NCBI GenBank assembly: GCA_050741255.1
Contig: JBOIEQ010000010.1
Coordinates: forward strand, 1-51,065
Origin: CAZXNF01 sp050741255
Lineage (GTDB): Bacteria; Pseudomonadota; Gammaproteobacteria; Burkholderiales; SG8-41
Reading direction: 5' to 3'
Length of the DNA stretch: 51,065 nt
A model generated the notes under the pieces. The model was not told where the DNA came from. It saw nothing but the letters and a program-made list of their open reading frames with translations, and searched no databases. Shown here one piece after another: positions 32,171-43,662 of the stretch. The position numbers were made by a program, and so were the translations under genes. Numbering within the stretch: the stretch's first letter is position 1; every line of letters begins with the position of its first letter.

Positions 32171-33262
32171 TCAGGCCTTGGCGCCGAGCGCCAGCGCCCG
32201 TTCACGCGAGCGGGTCAGCTCGGCGGCAGGCGGCTCCCCCCCGGCCCAGCCCAGCAGGTTTTTCGCCACCAGGTCGGTCAGCGCGTGGATCCAGTCATCG
32301 CGCTCGTTCAGGCACGGGATGTAGTGGAACTCGCCGCCGCCGGCATTGAGGAAGGTTGTTTTGCCTTCCAGCGCGATCTCCTCGAGTGTCTCGAGGCAGT
32401 CGGAAACGAAGCCGGGGCACACGACGTCGACCCGCCGGGTCTTCGAGCGGCCGAGTGCAGTGAGCGTCTCCGCCACATAAGGCTGCAGCCAGGCCGCGCG
32501 GCCGAAGCGCGACTGGAAGACGAGCTTCCAGCGGCCCGCGTCGAGCCCCAGCGCGTCGGCGAGCAGGCGAGCGGTCTTCTGGCATTCGCAATGGTAGGGA
32601 TCGCCGCGGTCGAGCGTCGCCCGTGGCAGGCCGTGGAAGCTCATCAACAGCGTGTCGGGCCGGCCGTGTTTCACCCAGTAGTCGTTGACGTTCTGCGCGA
32701 GCGCGGCAAGGTAGCCGGGATGCTCGTGGAAGTGGCGGACGGTGCGCACGGCCGGCTGGTTGCGGAGCGGCGCCAGGGCCCGGAACACCGCGTCGCAGGC
32801 CGACGCCGTCGTGCTGGCCGCGTACTGGGGATAGAGGGGCACGGCGAGGATGCGGTCGCAGCCCTGCGCGCGCAGGCGGGCGATCGCGCCCCCGATCGAG
32901 GGTTCGCCGTAGCGCATCGCGTGTTCGACGATGACGGGTGCGCGTACCCGCTCGCCGAGATAGCCGCGCAACAGCGTGGCCTGGCGCGCGGTGATGGCCA
33001 CCAGCGGCGAGCCGGCGGCCGTCCAGACCTGCGCGTAGCGTTTGGCGGATGCGGCGGGGCGCATCGGCAGCACGAACAGATGGAGGATCAGCCACCACAG
33101 CGGCCGCGGGATTTCCACCACGTAGGGGTCCCACAGGAATTCGCGCAGGTAGCGCCGCACGGCCTTGGGCGTGGGCGCGTCGGGCGAACCGAGATTGATC
33201 AGCAGGACGCCGGTGCTGGCGGGCGTGCCGTGGGCGTGCGGCGGTTCGGGTGCGAAATGCAT
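32171..33262 (-). CDS. hemH: Ferrochelatase
   Basis: HemH inserts ferrous iron into protoporphyrin IX, the last step of haem synthesis. The 363-residue protein has GVLLINLGSPD near the N-terminus, PLYPQYAASTT, the catalytic His210 in SFHGLP, and the later VVCPGFVSDCLETLEEI with the acidic iron-path residues. The start MHFAPEPPHAHG is His-rich and slightly longer than average. It is on the same strand as hrcA, with a four-unit GTGAGGN array in the gap. Confidence 0.97.
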   Translation of the reverse strand: MHFAPEPPHAHGTPASTGVLLINLGSPDAPTPKAVRRYLREFLWDPYVVEIPRPLWWLILHLFVLPMRPAASAKRYAQVWTAAGSPLVAITARQATLLRGYLGERVRAPVIVEHAMRYGEPSIGGAIARLRAQGCDRILAVPLYPQYAASTTASACDAVFRALAPLRNQPAVRTVRHFHEHPGYLAALAQNVNDYWVKHGRPDTLLMSFHGLPRATLDRGDPYHCECQKTARLLADALGLDAGRWKLVFQSRFGRAAWLQPYVAETLTALGRSKTRRVDVVCPGFVSDCLETLEEIALEGKTTFLNAGGGEFHYIPCLNERDDWIHALTDLVAKNLLGWAGGEPPAAELTRSRERALALGAKA

Positions 33263-33279
33263 GCGTCGCTACGAGACCG

Positions 33280-33307
33280 GTGAGGCGTGAGGGGTGAGGC
33301 GTGAGGG
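33280..33307. repeat. Four-unit GTGAGGN array between hrcA and hemH
   Basis: Units GTGAGGC, GTGAGGG, GTGAGGC, GTGAGGG. The inverted partner, expected 30-60 nt away, is reduced at best to CCCCTCA near 33326. The array lies 18 nt upstream of the hemH start. Confidence 0.85.
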
Positions 33308-33357
33308 GCGATTGCCCGGCCCCCGCCCCTCAGCCGTCATGCTGCACCGTCTGGGAC

Positions 33358-34386
33358 TCAGTGCTGCGACAAGGCGGACGACAGCAGTTTCGCCGTGATG
33401 TCCACGATCGGGATCACGCGTTCGTACGCCATGCGGGTGGGGCCGATCACGCCCAGTGTGCCGACCACCTTGCCGTCCACTTCGTACGGCGCGGTGATGA
33501 CGCTGCATTCGTCGAGCGGCGTCAGGCCGGCTTCGCCGCCGATGTAGATCTGCACGCCCTGCGCGCGGTTGCCGGAGTCGAGGATCTGGGCGAGCGCCGT
33601 CTTGCGGTCGAACAGATTGAAGAGCTGGCGCAGCATGGCCATGTTGGAGGACAGGTCCTGCACGTCGAGCAACTGGCTTTCGCCGGCGATCACGACATCG
33701 TCCGCGCCCTGCGCGCCCTGGCTGCCGGCGTCCAGCGCGGCACTCATGAGGCGCGTAATGTCCTTGTGCAGGCGCTGGAGTTCGTCGCGGATGCGGCGGC
33801 GTACCTCTTCCAGTTCGAGGCCGGCGTAGTTCTGGTTGAGCACGTTGGAGGCCTCGATCAGTTCCGAGGGTGTGAAGGCCCGCTCCGTTTGCAGGATGCG
33901 GTTCTGCACGTCGCCGTCGGGTGTCACGAGGATCAACAGGATGCGCTTCTCGCCGAGGGGCAGGAACTCGATGTGGCGGAACACGGTGCCGCGGCGCGGC
34001 GTCATCACGATGCCGGCGAAGTGCGAGAGGTCCGCCAGCATCTGCGACGCGGAGGCGATCAGGCGCTGGCGATTGTCCGCCTGCAACTGGCCTTCCAGGT
34101 GCTGGATCTCGCCCTGCTCGAGCGGCTTGATCGTGAGCAGCGTGTCGACGAACAGCCGGTAGCCGCGCTGGGTCGGGATGCGGCCGGCGGAGGTGTGCGG
34201 GCTGGCGATGTAGCCGCCATCCTCCAGGTCTGCCATCACGTTGCGGATGCTGGCCGGCGACAGGTCGAAGAGCTTCGACAGCGCACGCGAGCCGACGGGT
34301 TGGCCGTCGGCAATGTAGCGCTCGACCAGCGCTTTCAGCAGGACCTGCGCGCGGTCGTTGAGTCCGGATTGGCCTGCATCATTCAT
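33358..34386 (-). CDS. hrcA: Heat-inducible repressor HrcA
   Basis: The 342-residue protein has an N-terminal winged-helix region with GQPVGSRALSKLFDLSPASIRNVMADLE, a central GAF-like region and a C-terminal segment with VIGPTRMAYERVIPIVD. HrcA binds CIRCE operators and represses groESL in many bacteria. No CIRCE site was recognised here, and both dnaK and grpE carry sigma-32 promoters instead, so HrcA may control groE elsewhere. The TTG at 34404 is less likely than the ATG at 34386. TGTAGAAT just upstream could be its -10 box. Confidence 0.96.
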   Translation of the reverse strand: MNDAGQSGLNDRAQVLLKALVERYIADGQPVGSRALSKLFDLSPASIRNVMADLEDGGYIASPHTSAGRIPTQRGYRLFVDTLLTIKPLEQGEIQHLEGQLQADNRQRLIASASQMLADLSHFAGIVMTPRRGTVFRHIEFLPLGEKRILLILVTPDGDVQNRILQTERAFTPSELIEASNVLNQNYAGLELEEVRRRIRDELQRLHKDITRLMSAALDAGSQGAQGADDVVIAGESQLLDVQDLSSNMAMLRQLFNLFDRKTALAQILDSGNRAQGVQIYIGGEAGLTPLDECSVITAPYEVDGKVVGTLGVIGPTRMAYERVIPIVDITAKLLSSALSQH

Positions 34387-34473
34387 GACTTTGATTCTAC
34401 ACAAATCCCCGCGCGCGACCGTCCGCTTGGCGCGTGTTTCATGGGGTCAAAGGCTCTATGGTTTAATCCGGGC

Positions 34474-35379
34474 ATGCCTTCCGCATTCGCCACCGTCGGC
34501 CTGATCGGCAAATACAACAGCCCGGAGATCGCAGCCCCCCTGCTGCGGCTCGGCGCCTTCCTGTCCGCGCGCGGCGTGCGCGTCATCGTCGACCGTCTCG
34601 CCGGCGAGCACATCACGGGAAGCCCTTACCCGGTGTTCAACCTGGAGGACATCGGGCGCGAGGCCGACCTCGCGGTGGTGCTCGGGGGCGACGGCACCAT
34701 GCTCAACATCGCGCGCACCTTCGCGCCTCACGACGTGGCGCTGGTCGGCGTGAACCAGGGGCGGCTCGGCTTCCTGACGGACATCTCGACGGACACGATG
34801 TTCGACACCATCGGCGCGATCCTCGACGGCAGCTTCGTCACCGAGGAACGCATGCTGCTGGAAGCGCAGATCGTGGCGGCCGGCGTCGCCGGCGAGGCAG
34901 TACTTGCGTTCAACGACGTGGTCATCGGCAAGGGCCAGCGCGGCAACATGATCGAGTTCGAAATCCGCATCGACGGCCAGTTCATCGCGAACATGCGGGC
35001 CGACGGCCTCATCCTCGCCACGCCCACGGGGTCCACCGCCTACGCCCTGTCGGCGGGCGGCCCGATCGTGCATCCGTCGCTGTCGGCGATCGCGCTGGTG
35101 CCGGTCTGCCCACACACGCTGTCCAACCGCCCGCTGGTGGTGCCGAGCGGCAGCGTGATCGAGATCGTGATGACCGAGGTGGCGGACGCGCGCGCGCATT
35201 TCGACAGCCATGCGCATTACGACTTGCGCGACGGCGATTGCGTGCGCGTCAGGCGCTACGACCACACGATCCGCCTGCTGCATCCCGTTGGCCACAGCTA
35301 TTACGCGATGCTGCGCGAGAAGCTCGGCTGGAGCGGCTCGTTCCAGGCGGCGCGTCGCGACAACGGGCAGATCAGCTAA
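34474..35379 (+). CDS. nadK: NAD kinase
   Basis: NadK phosphorylates NAD to NADP. The 301-residue protein has the catalytic GGDGTML (residues 71-77, Asp73), the NQGRLGFLTD stretch, the TPTGSTAYALSAGGPI motif and the HTLSNRPLVV segment. An in-frame ATG at 34441 would add 11 residues; MPSAFATVGLIGKY at 34474 matches family starts better. It is divergent from hrcA and 8 nt before recN, so nadK-recN form an operon, as in many proteobacteria. Confidence 0.97.
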   Translation: MPSAFATVGLIGKYNSPEIAAPLLRLGAFLSARGVRVIVDRLAGEHITGSPYPVFNLEDIGREADLAVVLGGDGTMLNIARTFAPHDVALVGVNQGRLGFLTDISTDTMFDTIGAILDGSFVTEERMLLEAQIVAAGVAGEAVLAFNDVVIGKGQRGNMIEFEIRIDGQFIANMRADGLILATPTGSTAYALSAGGPIVHPSLSAIALVPVCPHTLSNRPLVVPSGSVIEIVMTEVADARAHFDSHAHYDLRDGDCVRVRRYDHTIRLLHPVGHSYYAMLREKLGWSGSFQAARRDNGQIS

Positions 35380-35387
35380 ACCGCGAA

Positions 35388-37049
35388 ATGCTGCGCCACC
35401 TCACGGTCCGCGATTTTGCCATCGTCGATCGCGTCGAACTTGCCTTCGAATCCGGTTTCACCGCGCTCACCGGCGAGACCGGGGCAGGCAAATCCATCCT
35501 GGTCGACGCGCTGGCGCTCGCGCTGGGCGGGCGCGCCGATAGCGGCGTGGTGCGCACGGGCGCCGAGCGCGCGGAGGTGGCCGCCGAATTCGACGTCGTC
35601 GCGAAATCCCCGCTGGCGCAGTGGCTCGCGGCGCAGGACCTGGCCGGCGACGACGGCGCCTGCCTCTTGCGCCGGGTGGTGGACGCGACCGGCCGCTCGC
35701 GCGCCTTCGTCAACGGCACGGCCTGCACGCTGCAGCAGTTGAAGGAAGCGGGCGAGTTCCTGATCGACATCCACGGCCAGCATTCCCACCAGTCGCTGCT
35801 GCGCGCGCCCGCGCGCCGCGCGCTGCTCGACGGCTACGCCGGCGCCGGGTCGCTGGCCGCGCGGGTGGCGGACGCGTTTCGCGTGTGGGCCGATGCGAAG
35901 CGCCTGCGCGAGACGCTGGAATCCGGCGCGGAAAGCGTGGCCCGCGAGCGCGAAGACCTGGAATGGCAAACGCGCGAGCTGGCCGCCCTCGGTTTTTCAG
36001 CCGAGGAGTGGGAGCAACTGAACGCCGAGCACGGGCGCCTTGCCCACGCACAGACGCTGCTCGACGCGGCGCAAGGGGCGCTGGACGCGCTGTCCGAAAG
36101 CGACGGGGCGATCGGCGGCGAAGTGGGGCGCATCGCCTCGCGCCTGCAGCACGCGCTGGAGTACGACGCACGGCTGAAGGACATTGCGGAACTGATGGCG
36201 TCAGTCGAGGCGCAGGTCAATGAAGCGGTCTATCAATTGCGTGCCTACCGCGAGCGGCTTGATCTCGATCCTGCGCGGCTGAAAGCGGTCGAGCAGCGGC
36301 TGGACGCGGTCGTGTCGGCGGCGCGCAAGTACCGCGTGCCGCCGGAGCAACTCGCGGACAAGCAGGCGGCGCTGGCGGTGCGGCTCGCCGAACTGGGCGG
36401 TAGCGCCGACCTCGGCGTGCTGCGTGAAAAGGAGGTCGCGGCCCGCGCTGCCTACGACGCCGTGGCGAAGTTGCTCACCGCCGCGCGCAGGAAGACGGGC
36501 AAAAAACTCTCCGAGCAGGTGACGCAGGCGATGCAGACGCTCGCGATGGCCGGCGCCCGCTTCGAAGTCGCGCTCGAGCCGGTCGAGACGCCGGGCGCGC
36601 ACGGGCAGGAGCAGATCGAATTCCTGTTCGCCGCGCACGCCTCCACCGAGCCGCGGCCGTTGTCGAAAGTCGCCTCCGGCGGGGAATTGGCGCGCGTGAG
36701 CCTCGCGATTCAGACGGTGACGAGCGAAGTCGCGCAGGTGCCGACCCTCGTCTTCGATGAGGTGGACGCCGGCATTGGCGGGCGCGTGGCGGAGATCGTG
36801 GGGCGGATGCTGAAGGACCTCGGTCGCCGCCATCAGGTCATGTGCGTGACGCACCTGCCGCAGGTCGCGGCCTGCGCCGACCATCAATGGCAGGTGGCGA
36901 AGGACAGCCGCAACGGCAAGGTTTCAAGCCGCGTGGCGGTACTGGACAGGGCCTCGCGGGTGGAGGAAATCGCGCGCATGCTCGGCGGCGTGAAAATCAC
37001 CGAGACGACGCGCAGGCACGCGGCGGAGATGCTGGGCGTGAAAAGCTAG
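35388..37049 (+). CDS. recN: DNA repair protein RecN
   Basis: RecN is an SMC-like ATPase that acts at double-strand breaks with RecA. The 553-residue protein starts MLRHLTVRDFAIVDRVEL, has Walker A GETGAGKS (residues 29-36), a Q-loop region with DIHGQHSHQSLL, coiled-coil arms, the signature KVASGGELARVSLAI and Walker B LVFDEVDAGIGG. An open frame from 35238 is the shadow of nadK. No LexA box was recognised; the gene probably depends on the nadK promoter. Confidence 0.97.
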   Translation: MLRHLTVRDFAIVDRVELAFESGFTALTGETGAGKSILVDALALALGGRADSGVVRTGAERAEVAAEFDVVAKSPLAQWLAAQDLAGDDGACLLRRVVDATGRSRAFVNGTACTLQQLKEAGEFLIDIHGQHSHQSLLRAPARRALLDGYAGAGSLAARVADAFRVWADAKRLRETLESGAESVAREREDLEWQTRELAALGFSAEEWEQLNAEHGRLAHAQTLLDAAQGALDALSESDGAIGGEVGRIASRLQHALEYDARLKDIAELMASVEAQVNEAVYQLRAYRERLDLDPARLKAVEQRLDAVVSAARKYRVPPEQLADKQAALAVRLAELGGSADLGVLREKEVAARAAYDAVAKLLTAARRKTGKKLSEQVTQAMQTLAMAGARFEVALEPVETPGAHGQEQIEFLFAAHASTEPRPLSKVASGGELARVSLAIQTVTSEVAQVPTLVFDEVDAGIGGRVAEIVGRMLKDLGRRHQVMCVTHLPQVAACADHQWQVAKDSRNGKVSSRVAVLDRASRVEEIARMLGGVKITETTRRHAAEMLGVKS

Positions 37050-37073
37050 AAACCAGCCGCCTCGGCGGCGAGG

Positions 37074-37505
37074 TCAGGCCTTGGCCTTGTTCGGGCAGTC
37101 CTTCTTCGTGCAGTCCACGTACAGGTGCAGGGAGTGCTCACGGATCTTGAAGCCGCGATCCGCCGCCACCTTTTCCTGCCGTTTCTCGATGTCGGCGTCG
37201 TAGAACTCCTCGACCCGCCCGCACTGCATGCACACCAGGTGGTCGTGGTGGCCGCCCTGGTTCAACTCGTAGACGGCCTTGCCGCTTTCGAAGTGGTGGC
37301 GCACCAGCAGTCCGGCCTGCTCGAACTGGGTCAGCACGCGGTAGACGGTCGCGAGCCCGGTGTCGGTGCCGTCCTTCAGCAGGACCTTGTAGACGTCCTC
37401 GGCCGACAGGTGGCGCACGGTGCTCTTCTCGAACAGTTCGAGAATGCGCAGGCGCGGCATGGTGGCCTTGAGACCGATGGTCTTGAGGTCGTGGGAGGAA
37501 CTCAT
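37074..37505 (-). CDS. fur: Ferric uptake regulator Fur
   Basis: The 143-residue protein has an N-terminal winged helix (LKATMPRLRILELFEK, AEDVYKVLL, ATVYRVLTQFEQAGL) and a dimer and metal domain with HHDHLVCMQCG and a final CTKKDCP. These His and Cys residues are the usual zinc and iron ligands. With iron bound, Fur represses iron-uptake genes. The conserved start MSSSHDLKTIGLKAT is at 37505. It is divergent from bamE, as in most betaproteobacteria, and converges on recN 24 nt away. Confidence 0.97.
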   Translation of the reverse strand: MSSSHDLKTIGLKATMPRLRILELFEKSTVRHLSAEDVYKVLLKDGTDTGLATVYRVLTQFEQAGLLVRHHFESGKAVYELNQGGHHDHLVCMQCGRVEEFYDADIEKRQEKVAADRGFKIREHSLHLYVDCTKKDCPNKAKA

Positions 37506-37536
37506 GGGCGGGCGGGGCCTCTGAAGACAGTCAGCT

Positions 37537-37565
37537 ATCATATTCGCTTTTACGCGCCCGAAAAA
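37537..37565 (-). promoter_or_regulatory. Probable fur promoter
   Basis: On the minus strand -35 TTTTTC (37560-37565), a 17-nt spacer and -10 TATGAT (37537-37542), ending about 30 nt before the fur ATG. The AT-rich centre probably also serves bamE on the plus strand. Confidence 0.45.
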
Positions 37566-37584
37566 CCCGCCCGACAATACCGGC

Positions 37585-38142
37585 ATGCCAGTGCAACCCT
37601 CTTCGCCCCTGCGGCCCGCCGCAGCGCTCCTGCGCGGCTGCGCCGGTGTTCTCACCGCGCTCGCGGCCGGCTGCGCGTATATCGACAAGGTGCCCATTCC
37701 TCCCGGCATCCAGCCCTACCGCATCGACGTGCAGCAGGGCAACGTCATCACGCCGGAAATGGTCATGAAACTGCGGCCGGAGATGACGCGCTCCCAGGTG
37801 CGCTTCGTGCTGGGCTCGCCGCTGCTGGTGGACCCGTTCCGCACCGACCGCTGGGACTATGTGTATGTGCTGGAGAAGGCGGGCAAACGGGCCGAGAAAC
37901 GCCAGCTGACGGTGTATTTCGAGAACGATGTGCTGTTGCGCCTGGAGGGCGAGCGTGACGACCTGGCCTGTGCCGACCGCAAGCTCCTGCGCGGGGCCGA
38001 TTCGATGACGGTGCCGCCGGTCGAATGCGCCCAGTACACCGCCGAGGCGGCCGCCGAGAAAGCGGCGCCCCGCGCGCTGCCGCCCGCGCCCCCGCCCGAG
38101 GAGAAGGGATTTTTCGGGCGCATGATGGAGAAGATATTCTGA
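37585..38142 (+). CDS. bamE: Outer-membrane assembly lipoprotein BamE
   Basis: The 185-residue lipoprotein has a signal peptide with the lipobox LAAGC (Cys30), then the SmpA/BamE fold: QPYRIDVQQGNVITPEMVMKL in two parts, TRSQVRFVLGSPLLVDPF and RWDYVYVLEKAGK. BamE belongs to the BAM complex that inserts beta-barrel proteins. An extra proline- and glutamate-rich tail of about 45 residues ends in GFFGRMMEKIF. The hydrophobic basic end may be amphipathic; such tails occur in betaproteobacterial BamE. Confidence 0.95.
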   Translation: MPVQPSSPLRPAAALLRGCAGVLTALAAGCAYIDKVPIPPGIQPYRIDVQQGNVITPEMVMKLRPEMTRSQVRFVLGSPLLVDPFRTDRWDYVYVLEKAGKRAEKRQLTVYFENDVLLRLEGERDDLACADRKLLRGADSMTVPPVECAQYTAEAAAEKAAPRALPPAPPPEEKGFFGRMMEKIF

Positions 38143-38202
38143 TGCCGCCGTTTCGTCCGGGCCTGGCCCGGCCGGCGGCACCGGACTGAGAGGAGTCAAC
38201 GG

Positions 38203-39009
38203 ATGGCGAGCATTTCGATCGCGATTGCGGGCAGCGGCGGCCGCATGGGCCGCGCGCTGATCGACGCCGTGCTGAAGAGCGACGGCTTCACGCTCCACGC
38301 GGCGCTCGAGCACGCGCAGAGCCCGCTGGTCGGGCGGGACGCCGGAGAACTGGCTGGCGCCCCCTGCGGCGTGAAGATCCGCGCCGATGTGGACGCGGCG
38401 CTGGCCGGCGCACAGGTGCTGATCGATTTCACGCGCCCCGAGGCGACGCTTGCGCACCTGGCGGCCTGCCGCAAGCACGGCGTCAAGGCCGTGATCGGCA
38501 CCACCGGATTCGAGGATGCGGACAAGGCCTCGATTACGGCGTGCGCGCGCGACATCGCCATCGTGTTCGCGCCGAATATGAGCGTGGGCACCAACGTGGT
38601 GTTCAAGCTCCTCGACGTCGCCGCGCGCGCTCTGCAGGACGGCTACGACATCGAGATCATCGAGGCGCATCACCGGCACAAGGTGGATGCCCCGAGCGGC
38701 ACCGCGCTGCGCATGGGCGAAGTGGTGGCCGCGGCGACCGGGCGCGACCTGAAAAAAAACGGGGTGTTCGCGCGTGAAGGCGTGACGGGGGAGCGTCCGG
38801 CGGATGCGATCGGTTTTGCCACGGTGCGCGGTGGCGACATCGTCGGCGACCACACCGTGTTGTTCGCGGGCATCGGCGAGCGGGTGGAAATCAGCGTCAA
38901 GGCCGGCAGCCGCGCGACCTACGCGGAGGGGGCCCTACGCGCCGCACGTTTCCTGATGACGCGGGAGCGCGGCCTGTTCGATATGCATGATGTTTTGGGG
39001 CTGCGGTAG
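38203..39009 (+). CDS. dapB: 4-hydroxy-tetrahydrodipicolinate reductase
   Basis: DapB reduces the dihydrodipicolinate-type intermediate in lysine and meso-DAP synthesis with NAD(P)H. The 268-residue protein has the nucleotide loop AGSGGRMG (residues 9-16), GTTGFED, the catalytic EAHHRHKVDAPSGTA (His156, His157, Lys160) and the ending GLFDMHDVLGLR. The ribosome site AGAGGAG lies 9 nt before the ATG. A second, diverged copy of the last 20 or so codons follows about 95 bp downstream. Confidence 0.97.
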   Translation: MASISIAIAGSGGRMGRALIDAVLKSDGFTLHAALEHAQSPLVGRDAGELAGAPCGVKIRADVDAALAGAQVLIDFTRPEATLAHLAACRKHGVKAVIGTTGFEDADKASITACARDIAIVFAPNMSVGTNVVFKLLDVAARALQDGYDIEIIEAHHRHKVDAPSGTALRMGEVVAAATGRDLKKNGVFAREGVTGERPADAIGFATVRGGDIVGDHTVLFAGIGERVEISVKAGSRATYAEGALRAARFLMTRERGLFDMHDVLGLR

Positions 39010-39026
39010 CAGGACGGCGCGTTCGT

Positions 39027-39104
39027 GTGTCCGGGGCCGCGAAGTTCCTGATGGACAAGAAATCCGGCCTGTTCGACATGCACGCCGTGCTCGGCCTGCG
39101 CTAG
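39027..39104 (+). pseudogene. Remnant of a second dapB C-terminus
   Basis: Read from 39036, the sequence encodes AAKFLMDKKSGLFDMHAVLG and then LR and a stop. It matches the last residues of DapB (AARFLMTRERGLFDMHDVLGLR), and the stop is in the same place. Many changes are synonymous or conservative, which suggests it diverged while still part of a working gene. It is in another frame from dapB. A GTG at 39027 would open a 25-codon frame, but no ribosome site is visible. Nothing upstream of the AAKF position resembles DapB. Confidence 0.8.
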
Positions 39105-39117
39105 CAGCCTCGTCCGC

Positions 39118-39147
39118 TTGGAGCCGCGGCGGGGGTCGCGGTATAAT
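39118..39147 (+). promoter_or_regulatory. Promoter of carAB
   Basis: -35 TTGGAG (39118-39123), an 18-nt spacer and a perfect -10 TATAAT (39142-39147). Transcription would start near 39154, giving an 87-nt leader. Confidence 0.75.
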
Positions 39148-39157
39148 TCAGCTTCGC

Positions 39158-39198
39158 AAGCGGGACGGGTGGAGACGTGCGAACCCCCTGTCCCGCTT
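39158..39198 (+). promoter_or_regulatory. Leader hairpin of carAB
   Basis: AAGCGGGAC (39158-39166) pairs perfectly with GTCCCGCTT (39190-39198), and GGG next to the first arm can add to the stem. A short TTTCC follows. It may be an attenuator or mRNA-stabilising hairpin. Confidence 0.45.
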
Positions 39199-39240
39199 TC
39201 CGCGTCACCCCCCGAAATTCAGGAAAAACAGGAACTTATC

Positions 39241-40392
39241 GTGCCCGCGCGCGCGCCCGCCATCCTCGTACTCAGGGACGGGACCGTGTTCCGGGGTGTT
39301 TCCATCGGCGCGCCGGGCCTGGCGGTCGGCGAAGTGGTCTTCAATACCGCGATCACCGGTTATCAGGAAATCCTGACCGACCCGTCGTACGCCCGCCAGA
39401 TCGTCACCCTGACCTACCCGCATATCGGCAACACCGGCACGAATCCGGAGGACGTCGAGTCCGGCCGTGTGTACGCCGCCGGGCTGGTGATCCGCGACCT
39501 GCCGCTGGCCGCGAGCAACTTCCGCAAGACGCAGGACCTGCCTGAATACCTGCAGGCGCAGAACGTCGTCGCGATCGCCGACATCGACACGCGGAAATTG
39601 ACGCGGTTGCTGCGCGAGAAGGGTGCGCAGGACGGCGCGTTGTTCGCAGCGAAGAAGATCACCAAGGCCGACGAGGCGAAGGCGCTGGCCGCGGCCCGCG
39701 ATTTCCCGGGACTCGCCGGCATGGACCTCGCCAAGGTCGTCAGCGCGAAGCAGCCCTACGAGTGGGACGAAACGACGTGGACGCTGGGCAAGGGCTACGG
39801 CCGGCAGGAAGCGCCCAGGCATCACGTCGTCGCCTTCGACTACGGCGTCAAACGCAACATCCTGCGCATGCTGGCCACCCGTGGCTGCCGCATCACCGTG
39901 CTGCCCGCGCAGGCCAGCGCGGACGATGTGCTCAAACTCAGGCCCGACGGCGTGTTCCTGTCCAACGGCCCAGGTGATCCGGAACCCTGCGATTATGCGA
40001 TCGCGGCGATCCGCACGCTGATCGACCGCGGGCTGCCGACCTTCGGCATCTGCCTGGGCCACCAGTTGATGGGGCTCGCGAGCGGCGCAAAGACCATGAA
40101 GATGAAGTTCGGCCATCACGGCGCGAACCATCCGGTGCAGGATCTTGATACCAGGCGGGTCATGATCACCAGCCAGAACCACGGCTTCGCGGTCGATGCT
40201 GCCACGTTACCGGCGAACACGCGGGTGACGCACGTGTCGCTGTTCGACGGCACCCTGCAGGGCTTCGCGCGCACCGACCGGCCGGCGTTCTGCTTCCAGG
40301 GCCACCCCGAGGCGAGCCCCGGGCCGCACGACGTCGACTACCTGTTCGACCGTTTCGTGACACTGATCGAACAGCACAAGCAGGCTGCCTGA
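39241..40392 (+). CDS. carA: Carbamoyl-phosphate synthase small (glutaminase) subunit
   Basis: CarA releases ammonia from glutamine for carbamoyl phosphate, used for arginine and pyrimidines. From the GTG at 39241 it has 383 residues: an N-terminal CPSase domain (LRDGTVFRG, GYQEILTDPSY) and a class I glutaminase with the nucleophile Cys271 in FGICLGHQ and the catalytic GHPEASPGP. The frame opens at 39118 but that part overlaps the promoter; the GTG follows CAGGAACTTATC and fits the family start. carB begins 4 nt later. Confidence 0.97.
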   Translation: MPARAPAILVLRDGTVFRGVSIGAPGLAVGEVVFNTAITGYQEILTDPSYARQIVTLTYPHIGNTGTNPEDVESGRVYAAGLVIRDLPLAASNFRKTQDLPEYLQAQNVVAIADIDTRKLTRLLREKGAQDGALFAAKKITKADEAKALAAARDFPGLAGMDLAKVVSAKQPYEWDETTWTLGKGYGRQEAPRHHVVAFDYGVKRNILRMLATRGCRITVLPAQASADDVLKLRPDGVFLSNGPGDPEPCDYAIAAIRTLIDRGLPTFGICLGHQLMGLASGAKTMKMKFGHHGANHPVQDLDTRRVMITSQNHGFAVDAATLPANTRVTHVSLFDGTLQGFARTDRPAFCFQGHPEASPGPHDVDYLFDRFVTLIEQHKQAA

Positions 40393-40396
40393 CGCC

Positions 40397-43651
<3,255 letters not shown>

Positions 43652-43662
43652 AGGAAGACCTC

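Noticed and set aside
33308..33357. Full inverted partner array for the hrcA-hemH GTGAGGN array
   Set aside because: Only a CCCCTCA fragment is present; four units cannot be drawn.
31456..34386. CIRCE operator (TTAGCACTC N9 GAGTGCTAA) expected near hrcA, grpE or dnaK
   Set aside because: None was recognised by eye at the three promoters; sigma-32 elements were found instead. A pattern search could still find a degenerate site.
37050..37073. recN-fur convergent terminator
   Set aside because: GCCGC-CTCG-GCGGC forms only a 5-bp stem without a T-run; too weak to call.
39027..39104. A real 25-codon gene starting at the GTG at 39027
   Set aside because: There is no ribosome site, and the sequence is simply the end of another DapB; it is treated as a remnant.
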